A stretch of 15,168 bases of DNA from contig JACVTC010000616.1 of NCBI GenBank assembly GCA_016946835.1, positions 1-15,168 of the forward strand, in the 5' to 3' direction. Positions within the stretch are counted from its first letter, which is position 1. Every line of letters starts with the position of its first letter. A program made the position numbers and the translations under genes. Shown in pieces: positions 1 to 6,989 of the stretch. Under the pieces are notes generated by a model. That model was not told where the DNA came from and made no database searches. It saw only the letters and a program-made list of their open reading frames with translations. This stretch comes from Neocallimastix lanati (nom. inval.) (taxonomy: Eukaryota > Neocallimastigomycota > Neocallimastigomycetes > Neocallimastigales > Neocallimastigaceae).

Positions 1-436
1 TTCAGCTAACAATAAGTTAGACATAATAAAGAATCTAACAACATTACTTCCTTTTGTCTATAAGACATTAACAATCGATTTTATCTGCGTTATCACTAAA
101 AGGCTAAAGGAACTTATCGTATAAAACTTTGATAGATTATATATTTAGTTGGTCCAATACTATATAATCTAGTTTATATTTCAGTAATTTTTGATAAATA
201 ATTATAAAATAAAAATATTTAATTATAAAATATTATAAAGTGTTATTAAAATTTTGTGTTCTTATCCATTAACCTTGGAAACCTACCAATAAACAACTTT
301 TGAACTTTTGGAATCTCTACTACCTATCTACCTTTTGGATTATTGGAATCTCTACTACCACTTTGGGAACTTCTGGATTCTACCGCCTATTCTTTACCTT
401 TGAAAACTTATTCTACTCTACCTTATTTATTTCAAT
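1..436. other. AT-rich sequence upstream of the decayed gag of element D
   Basis: No convincing gene, LTR end or primer-binding site is visible here. By position this should be the leader of element D, whose gag starts at 437, so its 5' LTR would lie further left or be too decayed to see. The only structure I can point to is a 17-bp direct repeat, TTGGAATCTCTACTACC, at about 308-324 and 343-359. The short open frame across 300-515 overlaps the gag start in another frame and has no recognisable content. Confidence 0.4.
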
Positions 437-1170
437 ATGGACAACTATAACCAAGAAAATCCTACCTTTAAGGACGGTTTTGCTGGTGATCGTCGATTCT
501 TTAAAGGATTTCTAGCTAAAATGGAACTTATTTTTATGATTCAACCGGAAAGATTTGCAAACGATGAAGCTAAAGTAATCTATATCATTTCTCGTTTGTA
601 TGGAAACGCCATGAATTGGGCTGCTACCCTTATTGAAAACCAAGATCCTTGTCTCCTTAATTATAATCAATTCATTGCTAGATTAAAATCAGTATTTGGA
701 AGCTACGACTCTACCTTTATTGCCAACCAGAAATTAAGAACAATCAAACAAAAACGAATTGGTGAAGTCAGAAATTATATTTTAGAATTTAATAAATACG
801 CCGATGAATCTTCTTGGAATGAAGAAGCCAAGATGGACGCCTTTCCTTGCCGGTCTACATGAACCATATTGCTACTAGAATTTAGAAATGTTTCCTGGAC
901 CCCAAACCCTATTTGCTATGCAAACAATTGCATCTAGAATCGATAATCGTATTTCTACCCATAGACAATTCTCCAATCTTCAAGGTCAAAAATTCAAATA
1001 AACAGTAATAATAATAAAAATAAAAAGGGCAAAAAAATCATTCTTTTTCCATAAAACAATTTAATCCAAACCTCATGGACCTCTATCTCAAGAAGAAAAA
1101 GAAAGAAGAAGAAGAGAAAATCTTTGTTTGTATTGTGGATCCTCTGAACATTCTCCTCGACAATTGTCCA
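437..1170 (+). pseudogene. gag: Decayed Ty3/gypsy gag (capsid and zinc knuckle) of element D
   Basis: Translation from the ATG at 437 gives about 135 residues of a Ty3/gypsy Gag capsid domain (retrotrans_gag type), with a typical run of AMNWAATLIENQ, FIARLKSVFG and VRNYILEFNKYA. Gag is the structural protein that packages element RNA. The frame is lost near 838: the family-like continuation (FLAGLHEP, then EMFPGPQTLFAMQTIASR) is in another frame and carries a stop at about 877. A nucleocapsid zinc knuckle follows at 1125-1167 (C-x2-C-x4-H, then a final Cys reached only after another frameshift). At least two frameshifts and one stop make this a dead copy. The identification is firm; exact break positions are approximate to a few bases. 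Confidence 0.88.
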
Positions 1171-1330
1171 CTTAAAAATAAAAATAAAAAATAAATAAAT
1201 AACCTTCATCAAGTAAGCACTTATATTTCTAATCCCGAATCAAAACCTATTTCTAGGACCTAGAGTTTCCGACTCAAAATCTTCCTATTTACGAATTTTT
1301 CTTAAGTATTGATAATACAAATTCTACCGC

Positions 1331-1590
1331 TAAAATTCTCTCGATACTGGTTCTCAAATTAATTTAATGGATATCTACTATGTTAAAGAAAATAATATCC
1401 CGTATTCAACCAAAAACTAATTTCCCCTAATGTATCTGGCATCGGTGGAAAGCAAAACTATTCTTGGTAAAAACTACTTCCTATTTCCATCACTTATAAA
1501 AATCACAAATGTAAAACTCAATTCTATGTGGTTGACCTTCCTTCCTATTGTGCTATTTTAGGTGTTCGAATGGATTTCTACTCACAATCC
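1331..1590 (+). pseudogene. Decayed aspartic protease region of element D
   Basis: The retropepsin active-site motif DTGS followed by QINLMDIYYVKE is read from 1343. The closing motif of Ty3/gypsy proteases, AILGVRMDF, is read at about 1552-1578 but in a different frame. Between them the sequence VVDLPSYC fits the protease fold. In a working element this enzyme matures the Gag-Pol polyprotein. The DTG and the ILG..D motifs are intact as residues, but frameshifts separate them and stops occur in both frames, so no functional protein is possible. It lies between gag and the RT stub, the normal Ty3/gypsy order. Confidence 0.75.
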
Positions 1591-1808
1591 TGATATTGAC
1601 TTCAAAAATAAAGTCTTAAGAGTTTAATTCCAATTATTGCGTTGAAAATTGTTTAATCATCCCTAATTCCTTTACCTCTTATGTTCCTTTAAATACTACT
1701 AAAACAAAATGACAAAAATGAAAATGAAGAAATCAATAATAAAATAAGCAAAATCATTACCAAAAAAATTACTTCCCTTTATAGACACTTTCAGTAAAAT
1801 ATACACTA
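1591..1808 (+). other. Degraded protease to RT linker of element D
   Basis: This stretch has stops in all three + frames and no motif I can assign. By position it is the decayed linker between protease and reverse transcriptase, ending just before the PPYCPFDSEIKL-like approach to the RT fold at about 1815-1850. Confidence 0.4.
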
Positions 1809-2011
1809 ATGAATCACCTCCTTATTGTCCTTTTGATAGCGAGATTAAAACTCAAACAAAATGAAAAACTTCATTATGACCCAATCTACCCCTTAACTGA
1901 AAAAGAACCTCTAGCTCCGAAGAAATATATTAAAGAAAATGAAGACAAAAAATTTATTAGTAAATCTAAATCTCCAGCTGCCGCTTCTATTTTATTTGTT
2001 CCCAGAAAGAC
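1809..2011 (+). pseudogene. Amino-terminal stub of reverse transcriptase, element D
   Basis: From about 1845 the translation matches the very start of Ty3/gypsy RT: NEKLHYDPIYPLTEKE, then KKYIKENEDKKFISKSKSP and the strand ASILFVP. In intact relatives this leads into the palm with the YxDD catalytic site. Here it stops after FVPRK and the next bases encode integrase, so the RT catalytic core, RNase H and the integrase zinc domain are all absent. The stub also has a 1-bp frame error near 1840. Product: none expected. Confidence 0.85.
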
Positions 2012-2539
2012 CTAAATGATCTCTTTCGTATTCATAAACCACCCTCCGATTTTTTTTCTGATAAAGATTCTCAATTCACTTCAAAATTTTGGTCAGCTAT
2101 TTGTAAATCTTTCAATATCACAACGAAACTTGCTTCTCCTTCCATCACCAAACCAATGGTTTAACGGAGAGGGTGAACTCCGTTATTGAACAATACTTAA
2201 GATGTTATTCAAACTTTAAAGGTTTCTGATTGGTATAATTTTTTATTCCTAGCAGAATTCAGTTATAATAATTCAATTCAAGAATCAATTAAGCACTCAC
2301 CTTTTTATGCAAACTATGGATATAATCCAAAATATTCACCATCAATTCCAAACAGTACAGATGTTCCTAGAGCTGATGAATTTACAAAAGACCTTTCAGA
2401 ATTATTCAAAAACACTTAATGGAAATTTACAACAAGCAAGAAAAAAAGCAAGAAGAATTCGCAAACAAACATCGTATTGAAGCTCCAAATTTTAAACCTG
2501 GTGATAAAGTGTGGATTAATAGTTCACTTATAATTCATA
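2009..2539 (+). pseudogene. Integrase catalytic-core remnant of element D
   Basis: Read from 2009, the sequence gives FRIHKPPSDFFSDKDSQFT, the integrase core around the second catalytic Asp (codon 2060-2062). After a frameshift near 2140 comes FHHQTNGLTERVNSVIEQYL, with the catalytic Glu at 2167-2169, about 35 residues further, as in DD35E integrases. A second frameshift near 2225 is followed by SDWYNFLFLAEFSYNNSIQE and SPFYANYGYNP, then KHRIEAPNFKPGDKVWINS. The first catalytic Asp and the HHCC zinc domain are missing because of the deletion that joins this to the RT stub. Integrase normally inserts the cDNA into the chromosome. Confidence 0.88.
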
Positions 2540-2718
2540 ATGGAAATAAAAAAACTTAAACCTAGAAAACTTGGTCCATATAAAATCATTAAGAAAATTT
2601 CTCCCGTTTCATATAAGTTAGACTTACCAAAAGAAATCAGAATCCATCCTGTAATACATGTTTCTGAACTTGAACCATTTTATGAAGATCACTTGGACGA
2701 AAGAAAGAACCACCACCA
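2540..2718 (+). pseudogene. Integrase C-terminal GPY/F module, element D
   Basis: This open stretch encodes [34 protein letters not shown] and ELEPFYEDH, the GPY/F domain that closes Ty3/gypsy integrases and contributes to DNA binding and oligomerisation. It is the carboxy-terminal continuation of the integrase upstream, separated from it by a frameshift at about 2535. It runs into a frame break near 2715, after which the chromodomain continues in another frame. The ATG at 2540 is only an internal Met of the old Pol, not a real start. Confidence 0.87.
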
Positions 2719-2901
2719 CCGATAAATATTGACAATGAAGAAGAATACGAAGTTGAAAAAATTCTTGATAAAAGAAAACATTATGGCAAAACCCAATATC
2801 TTATTAAATGGAAAGGTTATCCTTTATCTGAAGCATCTTGGGAACCCGAAGAAAACTTAAATTGCCCTAAACTCTTAAAAGAATTTAACAAAAATAACTA
2901 A
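2719..2901 (+). pseudogene. Chromodomain of element D (chromovirus Pol C-terminus)
   Basis: Read from 2719 to the stop at 2899-2901, the translation is a near-perfect chromodomain: [15 protein letters not shown], then [20 protein letters not shown] and [11 protein letters not shown]. The aromatic cage positions (Y in YEVEKIL, and W and W in IKWKGY and SWEPEE) are present. Chromodomains at the end of integrase bind modified histone tails and steer chromoviruses into heterochromatin. It is one frame away from the GPY/F module, so it can no longer be made as part of integrase. It is the best preserved part of D and identifies D as a chromovirus. Confidence 0.93.
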
Positions 2902-3214
2902 AATTAAAACTTGAAAATGAATCTTTACTTTATTAATATCAAACTTATATTAATTTATTAATATCAATATTACTAAATATTATTTTATATTATTAAATAT
3001 TATTAATATTCATGTATTCTTATTATATATTATATTCATGTAACTTTATTAATATCATGTAATTTTATTCAAAAAAGTTCGTACTATAAAATGGTTAATT
3101 AATTATTTTTATTTTATTATATTTTATTTTATTTTAATTTAGTTTAGTTTAGTTTAGTTTGCTTAATTTTAGTATAGTTATGCCTAACTGTTAGATTCGT
3201 CTGGTATCCGAATC
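2902..3214 (+). other. 3' untranslated region of element D with simple repeats
   Basis: After the chromodomain stop the sequence is AT-rich and non-coding. It holds repeated TTATTAATATC-like and ATTCATGTAA-like units (2930-3070), a TTTTA run (about 3106-3135) and four copies of TTTAG (3138-3157). The TTTAG run is too short and too internal to be a telomere tract. The last 60 bases are clearly less AT-rich. Confidence 0.5.
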
Positions 3215-3228
3215 CTGGAGGCGGACCA
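3215..3228 (+). promoter_or_regulatory. G-rich tract before TGTAACG, possible polypurine tract of element D
   Basis: CTGGAGGCGGACCA stands out in an AT-rich region and directly precedes TG, as a polypurine tract precedes a 3' LTR; it lies about 310 bases after the chromodomain stop on the same strand. Read on the other strand it starts TGG directly after a CA end, so a primer-binding site of a - strand element is an alternative. I lean to the PPT reading because of element D, but only weakly. Confidence 0.35.
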
Positions 3229-3247
3229 TGTAACGAAATCCTCAGTT
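3229..3247. repeat. Left half of a 36-bp palindrome split by elements B, A and C
   Basis: TGTAACGAAATC here is matched exactly, inverted, by GATTTCGTTACA at 14743-14754. The inner bases TCAG (3242-3245) pair with CTGA (14140 plus 14739-14741). Removing the inserted elements and their duplications leaves a 36-bp palindrome with one mismatched pair and a TT centre. The last four bases, AGTT, are also the left target duplication of element B. Alternatively this is the start of an old LTR with long inverted ends. Confidence 0.7.
3244..3247. repeat. Left target-site duplication of element B (AGTT)
   Basis: AGTT directly precedes the left LTR of B and recurs at 6098-6101 directly after the right LTR. 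A 4-bp duplication is within the usual 4-6 bp for Ty3/gypsy integrases. Confidence 0.75.
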
Positions 3248-3713
3248 TGATACGATATTTTATTTATGTATCTAAATTAATATTTATTTATGGGCAATGA
3301 CAATAAGGAATTATGACAAAATAATATATTCTAATATTAATTAGAAATAACACATACAATAATACAAAATAAAGTAATAAATATATCTTTTTAATGTACT
3401 CTTTATTTATTATTAATTATTAATTATTACATAAATTATTATTATTACTCTCTTACATAAATATTATAATTAATTATCTCAAATATACATAATATCTCTT
3501 TTTAACTATACTAAAATAAAATATAAAAATAGCTATTTATGTGAATTAATTTATCATAAGTATATACTTATAAATAAAAGAATTCTCCGTTTAATAATTA
3601 TTATTCTAAAATTATATATATTATTCTAAAATTATTATTGACCAATAATATTTAAGTATTTCTTTAACCTAAAGAATCTACCTAAATATCATATTTATAG
3701 TGGTTACGTATCA
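3248..3713 (-). repeat. 3' LTR of element B
   Basis: A 466-bp repeat, identical by eye to 5632-6097. Its ends are TGATACG and CGTATCA, a 7-bp perfect terminal inverted repeat with the usual TG...CA. It is called the 3' LTR because the PPT lies on its right side and the gag gene reads on the - strand. A TATA-like CTATAAATA (3692-3700, - strand) lies close to its 5' edge. Confidence 0.93.
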
Positions 3714-3725
3714 AGACGCCCCCAC
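3714..3725 (-). promoter_or_regulatory. Polypurine tract of element B
   Basis: On the - strand the LTR is preceded by GTGGGGGCGTCT, a G-rich plus-strand primer. The last part, GGGGCGTCT then TGATA, is almost the same as at the element A junction (GGGGCATCT then TGATA, 6971-6980). Confidence 0.8.
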
Positions 3726-3732
3726 TTAAATT

Positions 3733-3753
3733 AGACTTCGTCCCCTGAAGTCT
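3733..3753 (-). promoter_or_regulatory. Small hairpin upstream of the element B PPT
   Basis: AGACTTC and GAAGTCT form a 7-bp perfect stem with a 7-nt loop, about 8 bases upstream of the PPT in sense. The - strand sequence also reads ETSGDEV then a stop in one frame, so it may be a relic of a pol 3' end. Function unknown. Confidence 0.4.
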
Positions 3754-3767
3754 CAATAACAATATAA

Positions 3768-3772
<5 letters not shown>

Positions 3773-3805
<33 letters not shown>
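3773..3805. repeat. 33-bp poly(T) run inside element B (poly(A) in sense)
   Basis: An uninterrupted T run between gag and the PPT. Runs of 33 and 32 T also occur in the two LTRs of element A (6452-6484 and 13621-13652). Lengths of such runs are not reliable in assemblies. Confidence 0.85.
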
Positions 3806-3812
<7 letters not shown>

Positions 3813-3947
3813 TTAAATTTTGAATTAATGATTATTTTAATTTTTGAAATTCGAAATCTTGAAATTTCGAATTAATTTAATTTAAATTATTGATATATAT
3901 ATATAATTATTTATTTATTAATATTTCATCATAATTAAATTATTTAT

Positions 3948-5396
3948 TTATTTATTTATTTTTTTATTTTTTTTTTTTTTTTTTTTTTGATTATTATTAT
4001 TGTTATTATTGTTATTATTATTATTGTTTTTATTATAATTTATTTCAATAACATTATTAACATTTTTATTTTCGTTATTTGTATAATTAGTATTGTTATT
4101 AGTATTGTTATTATTAAAACTATTATTATTTCCTAATGAATTTATGTTTCTACTATATCCATTATTGTTTTTATTTATATTATTTCCAATTATATTATCC
4201 TGAATATTATTTATATTTGAATTAAATGTATTTTCTACACAATTAGTATTTAAATTATTGTTGAAATTAATTTCATTTCCAATATTAACATCTTTATTTT
4301 CTTGCTTATTATAATTTATACCATGATTATTGCTGATTCTATATTTTATTGTATTTATATTCTCATTTAAATTACTGTTATTGTTATTTGTACCAAAATT
4401 TTTATTTAAATCATAATTACTTTTATATAGATAATTATTTAAATTATTATAATTATTATTACCAAAATTATTATTTAAATTATAATTATTTCTATAAATT
4501 TCTCTATTCACATTATGCTTTTTACCAAAACTAGTCATATTATGATGATTTTCAGTAATACTACTATTTAAATTATAATTTCTACGATAATAATTATTAT
4601 AGTTTTTATTTCTATCATATAAATTAAATTTATAATTATAATTATTATGGTTTCCAGGTATAAAATTTCTTCTTTTATTTATTTCCAAAATTCCAGTTCT
4701 TTCTAATTCCGCTAATTCTTTAAACGAGTGTCTACAATTAACAGCTTTATGACCTAACTCATAGCATCTAAAGCACATAATTTTATTATTCTTATTGTTT
4801 ATATTACTATTTAATTTATTCATTTTGAAATTATTATTATTCCATTTTTGTTTATTATTCTTATAAATATTATTTAAATTTAAATTTAATTTCTTTTCAA
4901 TTCTTTCAACTTTTTCTGCATACTTGAGAGCTTCGTTTATATCTTCGATTTCTTCTTCTAATATTCTTAAACAAGGATATATTCTAGACTTAATTGAATT
5001 AACATAATTATTAACAGTAATTAATTTCTTTATATTATTATCAATATCATTATATTTTCTTAAGTATTTATAATTAAAATTACTAATTGATTCATTTGAA
5101 TTAATTTTCAAATTAATTAAGTTCCAATATTTCACGCTTGGTGTTATTTCTAGATATTCTTCTAAGGCTATTTTTATTTCTTTTAAGCTAGGAACCTGAT
5201 TCTTTTCTTCCTTTAATTCATCAAGAACATACCTAATTTCTTTATTTACACATTCTTTACATAAAATAAATCTTCTTTCTTGTTCTTTTATATCCCATAA
5301 TTCAAATGACTCGGTTAATTCTTCTATCCATTCATTGATATCATTATTATAATTTTCTAATAATGGTAACGTACTTAATATCTTAAAAACATTCAT
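3948..5396 (-). CDS. gag: Gag of element B, zinc-knuckle and Asn-rich (482 aa)
   Basis: The only gene of element B. Residues 1 to about 175 look like a Gag capsid region: EWIEELTESFELWD, VPSLKEIKIALEEYLE and INEALKYAEKVERIEKK line up in order with FPSLGKIISSLENFYG and MEKAFKIAEKVDRL in the Gag of element A, so the two are related. A CCHC zinc knuckle (CFRCYELGHKAVNC, C-x2-C-x4-H-x4-C, residues about 208-221) should bind element RNA. From about residue 250 the protein is low-complexity and Asn-rich with Tyr and Phe, and ends in a poly-Asn run and a Lys-rich tail. This is much longer than a normal Gag tail and resembles prion-like domains. The ATG at 5394-5396 is the first in the frame and opens directly into the capsid homology. 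There is no pol frame after it. Expected site: cytoplasmic particles. Confidence 0.9.
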   Translation of the reverse strand: MNVFKILSTLPLLENYNNDINEWIEELTESFELWDIKEQERRFILCKECVNKEIRYVLDELKEEKNQVPSLKEIKIALEEYLEITPSVKYWNLINLKINSNESISNFNYKYLRKYNDIDNNIKKLITVNNYVNSIKSRIYPCLRILEEEIEDINEALKYAEKVERIEKKLNLNLNNIYKNNKQKWNNNNFKMNKLNSNINNKNNKIMCFRCYELGHKAVNCRHSFKELAELERTGILEINKRRNFIPGNHNNYNYKFNLYDRNKNYNNYYRRNYNLNSSITENHHNMTSFGKKHNVNREIYRNNYNLNNNFGNNNYNNLNNYLYKSNYDLNKNFGTNNNNSNLNENINTIKYRISNNHGINYNKQENKDVNIGNEINFNNNLNTNCVENTFNSNINNIQDNIIGNNINKNNNGYSRNINSLGNNNSFNNNNTNNNTNYTNNENKNVNNVIEINYNKNNNNNNNNNNNNNQKKKKKKNKKINK

Positions 5397-5609
5397 CTTT
5401 AAAAATTTTATTTATTCTTATATATATTTTTTATTACAATTTTCTAATTCAATTTAATATTATTATAACTATTACTATTATAATTATTAATAACTAATTT
5501 AAACTAATTAAATTCTTTTTATATATATACTAAATAATATTTATTATATATTTATTATGTAGATGTATTATTTTATTAATTTTATTTTCATATTATTTTG
5601 CTATTGTCA
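5397..5609 (-). other. Leader of element B between PBS and gag
   Basis: About 210 bases of nearly pure A/T with no open frame and no clear hairpin, in contrast to the long structured leader of element A. I see nothing else in it. Confidence 0.5.
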
Positions 5610-5627
5610 CGCCCGGATTCTCCACCA
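5610..5627 (-). promoter_or_regulatory. Primer-binding site of element B
   Basis: Four bases inside the 5' LTR, the - strand reads TGGTGGAGAATCCGGGCG. TGG is the complement of a tRNA CCA end, and the tract is much more GC-rich than its surroundings. The + strand ending TCTCCACCA is the same as at the PBS of element A. I could not assign the primer tRNA. Confidence 0.75.
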
Positions 5628-5631
5628 AATT

Positions 5632-6097
5632 TGATACGATATTTTATTTATGTATCTAAATTAATATTTATTTATGGGCAATGACAATAAGGAATTATGA
5701 CAAAATAATATATTCTAATATTAATTAGAAATAACACATACAATAATACAAAATAAAGTAATAAATATATCTTTTTAATGTACTCTTTATTTATTATTAA
5801 TTATTAATTATTACATAAATTATTATTATTACTCTCTTACATAAATATTATAATTAATTATCTCAAATATACATAATATCTCTTTTTAACTATACTAAAA
5901 TAAAATATAAAAATAGCTATTTATGTGAATTAATTTATCATAAGTATATACTTATAAATAAAAGAATTCTCCGTTTAATAATTATTATTCTAAAATTATA
6001 TATATTATTCTAAAATTATTATTGACCAATAATATTTAAGTATTTCTTTAACCTAAAGAATCTACCTAAATATCATATTTATAGTGGTTACGTATCA
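5632..6097 (-). repeat. 5' LTR of element B
   Basis: Identical by eye to 3248-3713 over 466 bp, with TGATACG and CGTATCA ends. It should carry the promoter of B; the only TATA-like site near the 5' edge is CTATAAATA at 6076-6084 (- strand), which would leave a very short U3, so promoter placement is uncertain. Confidence 0.93.
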
Positions 6098-6101
6098 AGT
6101 T
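6098..6101. repeat. Right target-site duplication of element B (AGTT), abutting element A
   Basis: AGTT repeats 3244-3247. The LTR of element A begins at the very next base, so A and B are separated by this duplication alone. Confidence 0.75.
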
Positions 6102-6449
6102 TGTTAAGGTTTTAGAGAATTAAATAAAAATAAAGTAAGGAAACACAAATTTTATTCATTTATTTATTATTTTTATTTATTTTATTAATTTTACTTGATT
6201 TTATTTTATTTTATTTTATTTGATTTGATTTTATTTTATTTAATGATATTTAAAAATTAGTAGCAAAATTTACAACTATTTATACTTTTTTTTCAAGGCA
6301 TAAAAGTTGTTCTTGCCACTAAATTACATTTTATTATTATTTTTCTTTTTATATATAAAAACTATTAAATTTAAATTGATTTTTATAATCAATTATATAA
6401 AATTTAATTATAACAATATAAATAAAATACATTTATAATATTAATAAAA

Positions 6450-6489
<40 letters not shown>

Positions 6490-6971
6490 CTATCTAAAAT
6501 ATTACTAATAAGAATTTATTTAATTGGCTAAAATTTTTATTACACTCTGTTAAAATATTCAAATAAAAATAAAAATACTATTCTAATATAAAGGTTTTTA
6601 ATAAAATAAAATATTTTTCAATATAAAATAAAACATTTCGATATAAAATTTTATAATAAAAAGTTAAAATATAATATATAAATTTTTAATTATCAATATA
6701 TAAAAATATTATTAATATAAATTTTCATTATTAATATAAAAAAAATAAGATTTATTATTAATATTGCTAATATAAGTTTTAAATATATAAAAATATTACT
6801 ATTAATATAAGATTTAATATAAAAATATAAAGTTTAATATAATTTTTGATTTAATTTTTGATCTTTGGATTTAAAAATTTATTAAAGTACAAAAATAATA
6901 ATGTACACATAATGTATTAGAAATAAATCGTAGATTTAATTAAGAATGCATTATTTAGTACATTCTTATCA
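6102..6971 (-). repeat. 3' LTR of element A
   Basis: An 870-bp repeat matching 13271-14139, starting TGTTAAGG and ending TTATCA on the + strand. Differences seen: G at 6868 against A at 14036, and 33 against 32 T in the run at 6452-6484. It is the 3' LTR because pol ends 18 bases from its inner edge. Confidence 0.95.
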
Positions 6972-6989
6972 AGATGCCCCGACGAAGAC
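6972..6989 (-). promoter_or_regulatory. Polypurine tract of element A
   Basis: On the - strand GTCGGGGCATCT directly precedes the LTR start TGATAAG. It begins within a few bases of the pol stop, so the 3' untranslated internal region is almost absent. The junction closely resembles that of element B. Confidence 0.75.

Larger units (their letters stand above)
3248..6097 (-). mobile_element. Element B: gag-only, non-autonomous Ty3/gypsy-type LTR retrotransposon
   Basis: A 2,850-bp element bounded by two 466-bp LTRs that look identical by eye and flanked by the 4-bp duplication AGTT. In - strand order: 5' LTR (5632-6097), PBS (5610-5627), short AT-rich leader, one Gag gene (3948-5396), 3' tail with a poly(A) run in sense, PPT (3714-3725) and 3' LTR (3248-3713). 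There is no protease, RT or integrase, so it must be mobilised in trans. Its Gag, PPT junction and PBS end resemble those of element A next door. The identical LTRs point to a very recent insertion or to recent gene conversion. Confidence 0.9.

Noticed and set aside
300-515. Small hydrophobic ORF before the gag of element D
   Set aside because: It overlaps the gag start in another frame, contains a 17-bp repeat and ends inside gag; no family resemblance.
3138-3157. Telomere-like TTTAG repeats
   Set aside because: Only four copies, inside the 3' region of a retrotransposon and next to a TTTTA run; this is simple-sequence drift.
3201-3228. tRNA 3' end or tRNA gene suggested by TATCCGAATCC...GGACCA
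   Set aside because: The spacing from the T-loop-like bases to CCA is one base off for a tRNA, and no 5' half, D-arm or anticodon arm is present upstream.
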